Part shown: positions 42,813 to 52,900 of the stretch, piece after piece
Position numbering within the stretch: position 1 is the stretch's first letter
How the letters are laid out: every line of letters begins with the position of its first letter
Source: Pseudomonadota bacterium
GTDB taxonomy: Bacteria; Desulfobacterota; Desulfobulbia; Desulfobulbales; JAGXFP01
DNA length: 57,457 nucleotides
Assembly (NCBI GenBank): GCA_018814305.1
Contig: JAHJAA010000054.1
Span: 1 to 57,457 of the forward strand
Direction: 5' to 3'
The notes under the pieces: model-generated
The model's database searches: none
The model's input: the letters and a program-made list of their open reading frames with translations, nothing else
Told to the model about the DNA's origin: nothing
Translations under genes and position numbers: made by a program

Positions 42813-43595
42813 ATGTTACGGGCGCTTTATTCAGCACGAACAGGCATGATCGGCCAGCAGTTGCAACTGGATACCATTTCCAACAACCTGGCCAACGTCA
42901 ATACTGCCGGGTTCAAGAAAAGCAGAACCCAGTTTGAGGATCTGTTTTATCAGGAGATCCGGGCGGCAGGGGCGACTAATTCCGATGGGGGGACGGTTCC
43001 TTCCGGGATTCAGGTCGGGATGGGGGTGCAACCCACCTCGGTCCAAAAGATCTTCACCCAGGGTGATTATGCCGAGACCGGGAATGATCTGGATCTGGCC
43101 ATCGAAGGGCGGGGGTTTTTCAAGGTTTTGCGGGGGGGAGAGGAATACTTTACCAGAGCGGGGAGTTTCACCAGGAATAATGATGGCTATATCGTTACCC
43201 AGAACGGTGATCGTTTACAGCCGGAATTTGCAGTTCCGGTCGGTGCCACCGATCTTTCCATCGATCGAAGCGGGGTGGTTACGGCCAAGGATAGTAATCA
43301 GCAGGTGCTGGCCACTATCCAGTTGACGTTACATGATTTTATTAACCCTGGAGGGCTAAGGGCGGTGGGGGGCAATCTGTTCCAGGCCACTGAGGCCTCG
43401 GGCCAGGCTGTTGAGGCCAATCCGGGGACCAGTGGACTGGGTACCCTGGCCCAGCATTATATCGAGGCCTCCAACGTTGATGTCACCGAGGAGATGATCA
43501 ACCTCATCGTGACCCAGCGGGCCTATGAGGTGAACTCTAAATCAATCACCACGGCGGACCGGTTGCTGGAAATCAGTAACAGTTTGGTCCGTTAA
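42813..43595 (+). CDS. flgG: Flagellar distal rod protein FlgG
   Basis: FlgG builds the distal rod that passes through the L and P rings. The 260-residue protein starts MLRALYSARTGMIGQQLQLDTISNNLANVNTAGFKKSRTQFEDLFYQEIR, the classic FlgG sequence, and ends with NVDVTEEMINLIVTQRAYEVNSKSITTADRLLEISNSLVR. Length is standard. The gene follows flgF by 61 bases with GGGAGTGAAAG as ribosome binding site. Confidence 0.97.
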   Translation: MLRALYSARTGMIGQQLQLDTISNNLANVNTAGFKKSRTQFEDLFYQEIRAAGATNSDGGTVPSGIQVGMGVQPTSVQKIFTQGDYAETGNDLDLAIEGRGFFKVLRGGEEYFTRAGSFTRNNDGYIVTQNGDRLQPEFAVPVGATDLSIDRSGVVTAKDSNQQVLATIQLTLHDFINPGGLRAVGGNLFQATEASGQAVEANPGTSGLGTLAQHYIEASNVDVTEEMINLIVTQRAYEVNSKSITTADRLLEISNSLVR

Positions 43596-43612
43596 TCGCT
43601 GGCAGGGACAAG

Positions 43613-44356
43613 ATGGGACGGATAATTCATAAGGGCGTATTCTTTGGGATCTGGTGTTTGTGTTTACTGGTGCCATGCGTCACGCTCGGTGCCTCGGGCG
43701 GGGGAACCTGGGATCAGCAGGCATTGGCAGGAGTGTTCCGAGAGAAGTTGCTTGATCGGATGCCGTGGGAGGGCACCGAAGTGGAGATCGAAAACTTCAA
43801 CTCTCAGCCGGCTGAGTTGCTCTTACCCGCTGGAGTTATCGTCTTTGAGATTGTTCAGGGGGAATCTGGATTTAAGCCGGGGAGAAAACTGTTGGTTATA
43901 GCGGCAAAGGTGAACGGTCAGGAGGTTGCTCGGGTGCGAATGTGGGGGGATCTGCATCTCTATGGCCAGGTGGTTTGTGCGGGGAGGCAACTGTCCCGGG
44001 GGGACCTCCTGACCGCCGCCGACGTAATACTGGTGCGGAGTGATTTGAGTCGACTGGGGGCCAACGTGGTGCGGAGAGGGGAGGAAGCGGTGGGGAAACG
44101 TCTGAGCGTTGGCCTTGGGCCCGGAGCCCTGGTCTATGACCGTTTCCTGGAAGAGCCACCTCTGGTCGAGCGGGGTGATTTGGTGACCATTGTTGCCCGG
44201 AATGAACATCTTTCGCTGAGCGTGCCGGGGAGGCTGCGGGAAGAGGGGACTCTGGGGGATTTGGTCCGGGTGAAGAATCTGATCAGCCGTAAGGAATTGC
44301 TAGCCCGGGTAGAGGATGAAAGGACCGTTGTGGTTTCCATGGATGGGCAACTGTAA
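43613..44356 (+). CDS. flgA: Flagellar P-ring assembly chaperone FlgA
   Basis: FlgA assists FlgI polymerisation in the periplasm. The 247-residue protein has a signal peptide (MGRIIHKGVFFGIWCLCLLVPCVTLGA) and a C-terminal SAF-type domain with QLSRGDLLTAADVILVRSDLSRL, AVGKRLSVGLGPGALVYDRFLEEP and SVPGRLREEGTLGDLVRVKN. It starts 17 bases after flgG. Sequence identity with other FlgA is usually low, so the call leans on the SAF motifs and on position in the flg operon. Confidence 0.9.
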   Translation: MGRIIHKGVFFGIWCLCLLVPCVTLGASGGGTWDQQALAGVFREKLLDRMPWEGTEVEIENFNSQPAELLLPAGVIVFEIVQGESGFKPGRKLLVIAAKVNGQEVARVRMWGDLHLYGQVVCAGRQLSRGDLLTAADVILVRSDLSRLGANVVRRGEEAVGKRLSVGLGPGALVYDRFLEEPPLVERGDLVTIVARNEHLSLSVPGRLREEGTLGDLVRVKNLISRKELLARVEDERTVVVSMDGQL

Positions 44357-44417
44357 ACCAATGCCTTTAGGTCCGGCAGGTTTGGAAGCTGATCTTGAAT
44401 AAATCAAGAGGCGTATT

Positions 44418-45137
44418 ATGAAGAACATTCTGCATCAGGTCATTGTCGCCGCTTTGTCGTTGCTGCTTTCCGGGTGTTGGTATTCCGGGCATGATGACAG
44501 AGGGGCTGCCGCCGATCATGTTCCGGTTCGGTCTTTTGCCATGGCGGAAGCGGAACGCCCTCTGCCGGTGGTGGAGAGCGGGGCAATCTACCAGGCTGGT
44601 ACAGGACTTGACCTTTATGGAGACCGGCGGGCCCGCAGGGTTGGGGATCTGGTCCTGGTCAAGATTGTCGAGTCGTCCAGTGGTGCCAAGAAGGCGACTA
44701 CCTCTACTGGACGAAAGTCCTCGGTCAGTGGCGGGATCACTTCTTTATTTGGGGCCATGAAATATTTAACCGATAAAAATGTTCGGTTCGTGCCTTCGGC
44801 CACCAATATCCAGGCGGAGTTGACCAATGATTTTGAGGGTACTGGCGAGACGAAGCGGAACAGTACGGTAACTGCGACCATCTCGGCCAGGGTGGTGGAG
44901 AAAACCCTGGACGGGAATCTGCTGATCCGTGGGTTCCGTGAGATCCGGGTGAATGAGGAAACCCAGCATATTATTTTATCTGGTCTGATTCGACCCCAGG
45001 ATGTCGGGGATGATAATTCGATCCTGTCCTCGTATATCTCCGATGCCAGGATTGAATACGGCGGTAGCGGAGTAGTTTCCGAGAAACAACGGCCGGGCTG
45101 GTTGGCGCGCAGTCTGGATGTGGTGTGGCCGTTCTGA
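44418..45137 (+). CDS. flgH: Flagellar L-ring lipoprotein FlgH
   Basis: FlgH forms the outer-membrane ring of the basal body. The 239-residue precursor has lipobox LLSGC (Cys20). The mature part has SLFG-like blocks: GDLVLVKIVESSSGAKKATT, SVSGGITSLFGAMKYL, FEGTGETKRNSTVTATISARVVEKTLDGNLLIRGFREIRVNEETQHIILSGLIRPQDV, and ends WLARSLDVVWPF. Length is normal. The operon position between flgA and flgI agrees. Confidence 0.96.
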   Translation: MKNILHQVIVAALSLLLSGCWYSGHDDRGAAADHVPVRSFAMAEAERPLPVVESGAIYQAGTGLDLYGDRRARRVGDLVLVKIVESSSGAKKATTSTGRKSSVSGGITSLFGAMKYLTDKNVRFVPSATNIQAELTNDFEGTGETKRNSTVTATISARVVEKTLDGNLLIRGFREIRVNEETQHIILSGLIRPQDVGDDNSILSSYISDARIEYGGSGVVSEKQRPGWLARSLDVVWPF

Positions 45138-45404
45138 GGGGGGAGTGCCTGAAATTATGGAATCTTTCGATCGGATGCGGCAGGCCTTCCTGACTTGGTC
45201 GGGGGGGGGGAGGGATGCTGGGAAAAAAATGCCGCCCGGCAGTACTTTCGGGTTGGTCCTGGTGGTTGGTTTCGGAGGGGAACCGAGGTGTGGCGAGAGC
45301 TGGCGGGTTGATTTGCTTTGTTGTGATCCGCTGGCATCTAAAATGCACTCAGTTAATGAAGAAGGGTCGGCCTGATCCTGAACTGATCTGGTGAGGAGAG
45401 ACGG

Positions 45405-46439
45405 ATGAAACATGTACTGAAAAATGGACGGACCGTTTATGGGTGGTTTGCCACATTCGTTTTGGTGGGGCTTTTGCTCCCGACTCTTAGTACCGGAGCC
45501 GTGCGGATCAAAGATTTGGCCGTGGTTGAGGGAGTTCGCGATAATCAGCTGGTTGGGTACGGGATCGTGGTGGGCTTGAACGGGACCGGCGATGGCAGCC
45601 AGGCGGTTTTTACCAGCCAGGGGCTGGCCAATATGCTTGATCGACTCGGCATGCAGGTGGATCCCCAGTCTCTCAAGGTTAAGAATGTGGCAGGGGTAAT
45701 GGTTACTGCCAAACTGCCACCCTTTATGAAGCCAGGGCAACGAATCGATGTGCTGCTTTCTTCCTTGGGAGACGCAAAATCCCTGCAGGGAGGCACTTTG
45801 GTGGCGACACCTTTAAAAGGGTTGGATGGCGAGGTCTATGCCATAGCCCAAGGGCCCCTGGTGATCGGCGGTACGGCCCCGAATCCCCACTTGACCGCCG
45901 CCCGGGTTCCCGATGGGGCTACCGTGGAGCGGGGTGTTCCGGTTGCTTTGCAGGACCGCGAGCGGTTGACCTTGAGTTTGAAAACAGCAGATTTTACCAC
46001 GGTCCGGCGCATGGTTGCGGTGATAGATCAGGCCTTGGGGGGGGGGTTCGCCAAAGCCAGGGATGGTGCCACCGTTGATATCAGCCTTCCTGAGGCGTTT
46101 CGGGACAGGGTTGTCGCCCTGGTGGCTGAGCTGGAAAACCTGGAAGTGGAGCCGGATCTTTCGGCCAAAGTAATTCTTGATGAGCGAACCGGCACCGTGG
46201 TGATGGGGGGCGATGTCAAAATTGGTCGGATCGCCTTATCCCATGGGAATTTAAACCTGAGGGTCGGCGGGACTCAACCGTCGGCCCCGGGAAGTCTGTT
46301 AAATATTGAAGACGGTACGTCCTTGGGCGAGGTGGTCAAGGCCTTAAACGCCATCGGGGTTGCCCCCCGGGATATGATTGCCATTTTTCAGTCGATCAAG
46401 GCCTCGGGAGCCCTGCGGGCGGAACTCGAAATCATCTGA
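45405..46439 (+). CDS. flgI: Flagellar P-ring protein FlgI
   Basis: FlgI forms the periplasmic P ring around the rod. The 344-residue precursor has a signal peptide (to about residue 25) and the highly conserved mature start RIKDLAVVEGVRDNQLVGYGIVVGLNGTGD. NVAGVMVTAKLPPF, QGGTLVATPLKGLDGEVYAIAQGPL, and the end EVVKALNAIGVAPRDMIAIFQSIKASGALRAELEII are typical. A 267-base gap with a poly-G run and no gene separates it from flgH. GAGGAGAGACGG precedes the ATG. Confidence 0.97.
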   Translation: MKHVLKNGRTVYGWFATFVLVGLLLPTLSTGAVRIKDLAVVEGVRDNQLVGYGIVVGLNGTGDGSQAVFTSQGLANMLDRLGMQVDPQSLKVKNVAGVMVTAKLPPFMKPGQRIDVLLSSLGDAKSLQGGTLVATPLKGLDGEVYAIAQGPLVIGGTAPNPHLTAARVPDGATVERGVPVALQDRERLTLSLKTADFTTVRRMVAVIDQALGGGFAKARDGATVDISLPEAFRDRVVALVAELENLEVEPDLSAKVILDERTGTVVMGGDVKIGRIALSHGNLNLRVGGTQPSAPGSLLNIEDGTSLGEVVKALNAIGVAPRDMIAIFQSIKASGALRAELEII

Positions 46440-46455
46440 ACAGCGGGAAAGGTCC

Positions 46456-46815
46456 ATGGAGATTACAGGATTGTTTAAGAATTTTCCGGGTTCCGCCGAT
46501 ACGATTGGGCAGGGGATGGCACCACCCAAATCGGGAGAGGCGGAAGAGGTCCGGGATACGAAATTGCGGAAGGCCTGTGGTGATTTTGAGGCAATGCTGT
46601 TGAATCAGTTGATGCAGACCATGCGTAAATCGGTGCCTGAGGGAGGTCTGTTCGGTGATTCTTTTGCTGGAGATCTCTATCAGACCATGCAGGATGAGGC
46701 CGTGGCCCGGCAGCTGGCCGAAGGCCAGGGAGCCGGTCTTGGGGAGATTCTCTATCGGCAACTTTCCGGCGACCATCGATCGTCGGGTGTCATAACCTCA
46801 AAGGGTGAGCGGTAA
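46456..46815 (+). CDS. flgJ: FlgJ rod-binding protein, short form without muramidase
   Basis: The 119-residue protein matches the N-terminal rod-capping half of FlgJ: KLRKACGDFEAMLLNQLMQTMRKSVPEGGLFGDSFAGDLYQTMQDEAVARQLAEGQGAGLGEILYRQL. The peptidoglycan hydrolase half present in E. coli FlgJ is missing, as in many non-enteric bacteria, so a separate muramidase must open the wall. I start it at 46456 (GGAAAGG upstream) because the longer in-frame form overlaps flgI. Its stop overlaps flgN as TAATG. Confidence 0.9.
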   Translation: MEITGLFKNFPGSADTIGQGMAPPKSGEAEEVRDTKLRKACGDFEAMLLNQLMQTMRKSVPEGGLFGDSFAGDLYQTMQDEAVARQLAEGQGAGLGEILYRQLSGDHRSSGVITSKGER

Positions 46816-47369
46816 TGGATGATTATCAACGGGAGACAGGGTTGAACCAAAACGGCGGACGGCCCGAGGAAACCCAGGAAGAGACGATGGCCCGAGTATT
46901 TGAGTGGTTAAAACGGGAGGTTGCCCTTTGTCGCGAGATGGTCGAATTACTCAACGCCGAGCGGGCAGCCCTGGTGGCCATGGATATGGAGAAGCTGATC
47001 GGTTTTAGTATTACCAAGAAAAATCTGGCGATCAGGATCAGTCGTCTTGATGAAGGGCTCCAGGAGGTGGCTCAAAAATTGGCAGGTGAGGCCGAGGGCC
47101 AGGTGGTGAAACTTGCCTGTCTGGAACCGATGGTTTCTCCTGATGAGGTTGATCGCTTACGACAGTTCCGCTCAACTCTGGCTGAACTCCGGTTTGAAAT
47201 TGGTGATCGGAACCTGGTCAATCGGCGGTTCGCCGAGGAAACCCTGGGGTATATCGGTGACGCGATCCGGATGATTACCGGGGCCATTGCCGACCATACC
47301 TCCTATGAGGGTCGGGGAGGGATGCGAAAGACGGCCCTTGCTGCCAAGATGATCAGCACTGAGGTGTAA
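46815..47369 (+). CDS. flgN: FlgN-type export chaperone
   Basis: The 184-residue soluble protein is strongly helical with LKREVALCREMVELLNAERAALVAMDMEKLIGFSITKKNLAIRISRLDE, the FlgN-like pattern for binding hook-junction proteins. It keeps FlgK and FlgL unfolded for export. The ATG overlaps the flgJ stop (TAATG) and flgK starts two bases after its stop, so coupling is tight. The pattern is degenerate in this family, but the position just before flgK-flgL is the expected one. Confidence 0.88.
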   Translation: MDDYQRETGLNQNGGRPEETQEETMARVFEWLKREVALCREMVELLNAERAALVAMDMEKLIGFSITKKNLAIRISRLDEGLQEVAQKLAGEAEGQVVKLACLEPMVSPDEVDRLRQFRSTLAELRFEIGDRNLVNRRFAEETLGYIGDAIRMITGAIADHTSYEGRGGMRKTALAAKMISTEV

Positions 47370-47371
47370 TC

Positions 47372-49891
47372 ATGGGCGGACTTTCCAGTGTTTTGAATAT
47401 TGCCAAGGAAGCGCTGCTGACTCATCAGGTGTCGGTTCAGGTGGCCTCCCATAATGTGGCCAATGTTGATACCCCTGGGTATAGCCGACAGACCCTGGAA
47501 GTCGGGGCCAATCTGGCGGTTCCCTCCGCCATCGGGAGTATCGGCAGTGGAGTAAGGGCCGATTCTATTTTGCGTCATTACGATCAGTTCATGACCCAAC
47601 GAATTTTTAATCAGAACTCCATCATGGGCAACCTCCAGGGGCAGGAGGACTCCATGCGGATCGTGGAGACCGTGTTCAACGAGACCAGCGGCACCGGTCT
47701 CAACAATCTGTTGAGCATGTACTGGGATTCCTGGCAGGAGCTGAGCAACAATCCGGAAATCCAGGCAAGTCGACAATCATTGATTCAAACCGGTCAGGCC
47801 ATGGTTGATCAACTTCACTTCATGGGTACCGAACTGACTAAGATTAAATATGATATCGGAGTAAACCTGGGTGCGGCCATTGACGACGTTAACGGCATAA
47901 CCGGGCAGATCGCAGATCTAAATAATCAGATCGCCTCATCGGAAGTCGGTAACCACCAGGCCAACGATTTGCGAGACCGTCGGGATCAACTGGTGGGAGA
48001 GCTTGCCTCTCTCCTCGATATCACCTATCTGGAAAATTCGTCAGGCTCATATTCGGTCATGTTGCCCGATGGACATCCCCTGGTGGATAAGGGGGCGTCC
48101 TGGGATCTTGATTGGCAAAACAATCAGCTCAAATGGAAGAGCGTGAACAGCGAAGGTATTGAAATTACGGCAACTATTGGCGTAGGCGACGAGGTTGGCG
48201 GCAAGATCGGCGGTTGGCTTGAAGTCCGCAGTCAGTTGATCGAAAATGATCCGAACAATTATCTCGGTCGTCTTGATGCCTTTGCCAACGCCCTGATCAG
48301 AGAGGTTAATCAGCAGGTCAGTGAGGGGGTTGGTTTGCAGGCCTATGATGAATCAATCCTTGGTACTTCGGAGTTGGCCAACGAAGCGGTCCTGACCACC
48401 ATGCTTGACTCCGCTTCAGCGGTGGCCCGGATCGATGCCGGGGTTATTCGGATCAACGACCGGGAGGTCGGCAAGGTGGACGGGGCGGTGGCGGTTGATG
48501 GATTGGCCATGGGCAAGGCGGCCAATGCCGTGCAGGCGATTAACGACGCCACGACCGGGGTTGCAGCCCGGTTGACCACCCAGGTATCCGGCGCTGCCGT
48601 TACCCCGATTCCGGCCAATGACGGGGAAGTGATCTCCTTTGACCTGAACGGCATTACCATTTCTTATACTGTTGATAACGACGGAGCCGTTCCCCTGCCC
48701 GACGATAATGACCAGGCAACTTTTGCCGCCAATATGGTCGCCGCCATCAATGCGACCCTGACAGCCTATAATGTTGATCCCACCAATCCGGTTGATATAA
48801 CCATCGAAGCGGTGGTCGGCGATGGTACCAACGGTGGCGCCGTTAACTCCATTATCCTTCGCAACACCAATGCCGGTGACGATTCAGAGATCCGGATCAC
48901 CAACCTCTCATCCAATCCCGCCTCAGGCATCGAAGCGAACCTGGGTCTGACTGCGGGCACCTATCGGGCCGATGCCACCCACAATACCGGGGAAATCACC
49001 TTGTTTTCCCGTGGCCCCTTTACTCTGGTGGCCGGCACTGATGACCGGGTGCTCAATGAGCTGGGGATGGGTGGCGGCATGTACCCCACCGACAATCCCG
49101 GCGATGGTCGATTTACCTTTAGTTCGACCAACGGCACGGTGCAGTATTCTCTTCACGGCTATGATTATTTTGACGAACTGGTTACCGACGGCGGGACCTT
49201 TGAGTTATGGATTTATAATACCAACGGCACCTTGGCCCTGCCCCAACCCCTGGCTATTCCTCTGGACCGGGTCTATACCTTACAAGACGTGGTCGATGCC
49301 ATTAACGTCACCATCACCAATGCCAGCGGTGGTGCCCCCTGGATTACGGCGGTGGTCAATGGTAATCAGTTGGAGTTGACCCCGGATGCCAACCATAGTT
49401 ATGCCTTTGGTAAAGATAGCTCGAATCTTCTGCAGGTTGCCGGGGTCAATACGTATTTTACCGGGCATGGCGCCTCAGATATCGGGGTTAATCCGGATAT
49501 GGCCAAGAACTTGGATTTCATCGGTGCCGGGACAGTTAACCCGTTCGGTGAGATATTTAAAGGGGATAACAGCAATGCCCTGATGGTGACCCTGATTCAG
49601 CGGACGGAAGATATTGCCTTTACCGGCGCCAACCCGGGCACCCTCGACGGCTTTTACAATACCCTGGTCAGTGAGATCGGCATGAAGGGGAAACGGGCGG
49701 CCCAAGATTATGAATTTAATGAGTTGGTCAGTAATCAACTGAACCAGATGCGTGATTCGGTGGCCGGGGTCTCTCTGGATGAGGAGATGGCCAATCTGGT
49801 TAAATTTCAGCATGCTTATACTGCGGCGGCCAGGTTGATCGGGATCGCCGATGAGATGATGGCCGATCTGGTCGCTTCTTTGAACAGGTAG
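47372..49891 (+). CDS. flgK: Hook-associated protein 1 FlgK, enlarged by an inserted module
   Basis: FlgK joins hook and filament. The conserved ends are present: SVQVASHNVANVDTPGYSRQ near residue 24 and SVAGVSLDEEMANLVKFQHAYTAAARLIGIADEMM at the C-terminus. At 839 residues it is about 290 longer than usual. The excess includes a module at about 355-585 with GLAMGKAANAVQAIND, VISFDLNGITISYT, VVGDGTNGGAVNSI, ADATHNTGEITLF, LNELGMGGG and NPGDGRF; the same module appears twice in the next gene product, FlgL. It probably forms surface-exposed domains. Start follows flgN at once. Confidence 0.95.
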   Translation: MGGLSSVLNIAKEALLTHQVSVQVASHNVANVDTPGYSRQTLEVGANLAVPSAIGSIGSGVRADSILRHYDQFMTQRIFNQNSIMGNLQGQEDSMRIVETVFNETSGTGLNNLLSMYWDSWQELSNNPEIQASRQSLIQTGQAMVDQLHFMGTELTKIKYDIGVNLGAAIDDVNGITGQIADLNNQIASSEVGNHQANDLRDRRDQLVGELASLLDITYLENSSGSYSVMLPDGHPLVDKGASWDLDWQNNQLKWKSVNSEGIEITATIGVGDEVGGKIGGWLEVRSQLIENDPNNYLGRLDAFANALIREVNQQVSEGVGLQAYDESILGTSELANEAVLTTMLDSASAVARIDAGVIRINDREVGKVDGAVAVDGLAMGKAANAVQAINDATTGVAARLTTQVSGAAVTPIPANDGEVISFDLNGITISYTVDNDGAVPLPDDNDQATFAANMVAAINATLTAYNVDPTNPVDITIEAVVGDGTNGGAVNSIILRNTNAGDDSEIRITNLSSNPASGIEANLGLTAGTYRADATHNTGEITLFSRGPFTLVAGTDDRVLNELGMGGGMYPTDNPGDGRFTFSSTNGTVQYSLHGYDYFDELVTDGGTFELWIYNTNGTLALPQPLAIPLDRVYTLQDVVDAINVTITNASGGAPWITAVVNGNQLELTPDANHSYAFGKDSSNLLQVAGVNTYFTGHGASDIGVNPDMAKNLDFIGAGTVNPFGEIFKGDNSNALMVTLIQRTEDIAFTGANPGTLDGFYNTLVSEIGMKGKRAAQDYEFNELVSNQLNQMRDSVAGVSLDEEMANLVKFQHAYTAAARLIGIADEMMADLVASLNR

Positions 49892-49906
49892 CATAAGAGG
49901 TCTTCT

Positions 49907-52900
49907 ATGCGGGTTACCATGCGTTCTTCCTACCAGAGCATTATTACCAATCTTAACAGTCTTAACTCCGATCTGTTCAGTATCAATAACCGGATTTCAT
50001 CGGGGAAGGAGATGTCCAAGCTGTCCGATGATCCGGTCAGTCTGGCGCTGGCGCTTGGCTTACGGACCACAGTGGTTGAGATCAAGCAGTATCAGGAGAA
50101 TCTTGGTTTTGGTGATGATGTGATCGCCGCCTCGGAAGAGGCCCTGCAGCAGATCAAGGAGTTGACTATTCGGGCCAAAACCTTGGCCCTGCAGGCTATC
50201 AATGCCAGTCAGACCCCGGACACCAGGGCCAGCATCGCCAGCGAGGCGGTCAATCTTTTTGAACAGTCCGTGGTTCTCGGCAACACCCAGGTTAATGGGA
50301 AATATATCTTTGGCGGGTACCGCAGTACCGGTTATACCACCGAGGAACCGGAACCGTTCATCGTCGATAAGCGAGACGGCTACTTGGTGAGCGGCGGCAC
50401 CCCGACGATTATGAACTCGACTTTGACCGCAACGGTGACCAATAACGCCATTGCGGCGGGTGCTTTGGCGGTGAATGGCAATGTGGTCGGGGTGATCAAT
50501 ACCGCTGCGGCGGTCAACGGACTGAATATGACCAAGGCGGCCAATGCGGTGACGGCCCTGAGCGCAGCGGATCCTGCCATTTCGGCCACCGTGACCACCC
50601 TGACCTCCAGTGGTGCGGTAACCGATGATCCGGTTAACGGGGTGAGCTCCCAATTTTTCTTCTATCTCAACGGTCAACCGGTGACCGTGGTGGTGCCGGA
50701 TGGCACTTCTTCAGTTACCGCTGCTGTTGCTGCCATTAATGGGGCCAGTGATCTGACCGGGGTTCAGGCAGTAGCTGGTGATACCACCAACGGTGGGGCC
50801 AATAATACTATTGTTTTCCAAAACCTCCAACCTGGTGACGATTCGGCCATTATAGTCACTGATTTTCAGGTTTTATCGGCAGGGGGCGCTGCCCTGGGTT
50901 TCGGCAATTTTAACCAGGTGGCCGATGCCACCCATAATAACGGCCAGATCTCCATCGGCAGCTCTCAGTCCTTTACCCTGACCAGTCCTCTTGTTGCTGA
51001 TGACTCGATCTTGGCCGAGCTTGGTCTTGGCGGTGGCGGAGTCGGTTTCAACGACGATCCAGGCGATGGGATTCTGGGCTATGGTTACTCATTGGCCGCC
51101 GGGGATCTTCTGGTCAACGGGTATGCTACTAGTGCGGCCGTGGATGACGGCATCTCGGAGGTCTACGGTGACAGTTCGGCTGCCGCCAAGGCGGCGGTGA
51201 TCAATGCCCAGTCCAAGGATACCGGGGTATCTGCCACAGTGACCCCCGCCGTGCTTGGCGCCTTCGATAAAGTTGAGGCAGGGACGGGACCCGGCTTTTT
51301 GACTGGCACCGTGTCAAACGGGGCCATTGCCGCAGGCGACTTGGAAATCAATACCTTCCCTCTCTCAGCCATCGCCCCGGGAGCGGTAACTAACGGGCTC
51401 AATACCGGTAAGGCCTATAATGTCCGGGAGGTGGTCAATCAGTTCGCCGCTGCCACCGGCGTGACTGGACGACTTACCACCCTTTCGGCTGGCGGGGTCG
51501 CCGCTGGCGGGACCCTGACCACGGTCAGTTTTGATTTGAACGGTGTTCCGATCAGTTTTTCCACCAGTACAGACCCGGCCCTGGACGCTCTTTCGGCCAT
51601 CCAGACCGCCAGCAACTTGACCGGGGTGACCGCTGTTCTCGGTAACGGCAATAACGGTGGGGCCATCGGTTCGGTGGTCCTGCAAAACGCCGTCACCGGC
51701 GATGAATCCGATATCGTGATCACTGGTTTTAACAGTGGAGTCGGTAGCGCCTCAACCGGCCTGGGTAATATCAACCAAGTGGTGGACGCCACCCACAATA
51801 CCGGTGAAATTAGTCTGTCTTCAGCCACCACCATCGATCTGACCAGTCCCAACAATCTCACCAATGATTTTATTTTAGACGAACTTGGTCTGGGCGGTGG
51901 AGAGGCCGGGACCATGATCGTAGGTGATATGCCCAATGACGGGAAGCTCTCCTTCGGCTCCACCCCGGTCCTGCTCAACCGTGGTGATCTGGTGATTAAC
52001 GGGGTAGATATCTTTGATGCTGCCACCATGATCAGGGGTCTGGATCCGGATAATCAAGTGATCAATGCAATCAACGATAAGACCGCCCTCACCGGGGTGA
52101 CCGCCACCCGGACTGGAACTGGCGCCTTGATGCTTTCCGCCATCGACGGACGGAATCTTCATGTCCAGACCAGCGCCATGGGGGAAAGCGTTACTCACTT
52201 GAACGGTGGCTCTCCCCCCCTTCCTCAGGATCGGGTCTATTCTGGGTATATTCAACTTTTCTCAGATCGGCGATTTACCCTGGAAGCCCCTCCCACTGCG
52301 GGCGGATATGAGTCGGGCCTGGCTTCCTTCGGATTGGCTGGCGGTGCCACTAATGCCGGGGAGCCCACCGATGTTGCCGGTGATGGCCGGATCGATGTGG
52401 TGACCATCGGTCGCTTAGATGACTATGTTCGCTATGCCGGAGACCGGTTGGGTGACTTTGAGATCAAGGTAGGTAGTCGCAGCACCCTGGCGGTTGGGAA
52501 AAACGGATATGACGCCATCTCGCAAACCGGGGTGTTCGTGACCCTGAAGGGATTTGAAAAGGCCTTGCTGGGCCAGGACTTTAAACAGGTGACCAGCGTC
52601 AATACCGCGTCTGCGCCATCCCAGAATTTTGCTGGAGGGAGTTCCGGTCTGGCCGGACTCGGTGAGCTGGTCGATGGCAACTTCCGAATTACCGTGACCG
52701 ATTATAATTTTTATAATCCCCGGGTCCTCTCCACCACCATTCCGGTTTCGGCAGAATATGATAGCCTGGACAGCGTTGCCACCAAGATCAACGGAATCCC
52801 CGGGATTCACTCCTATGTTGATGATCATGGGGCGTTGCGGGTCGAAGTGGACGATCCGGATCGTTATTCCATGAATCTGCAGGATGAAAGCGGCAATTTT

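Noticed and set aside
44976-45740. 254-codon reverse frame across flgH-flgI
   Set aside because: Antisense to conserved flagellar genes and not protein-like in composition.
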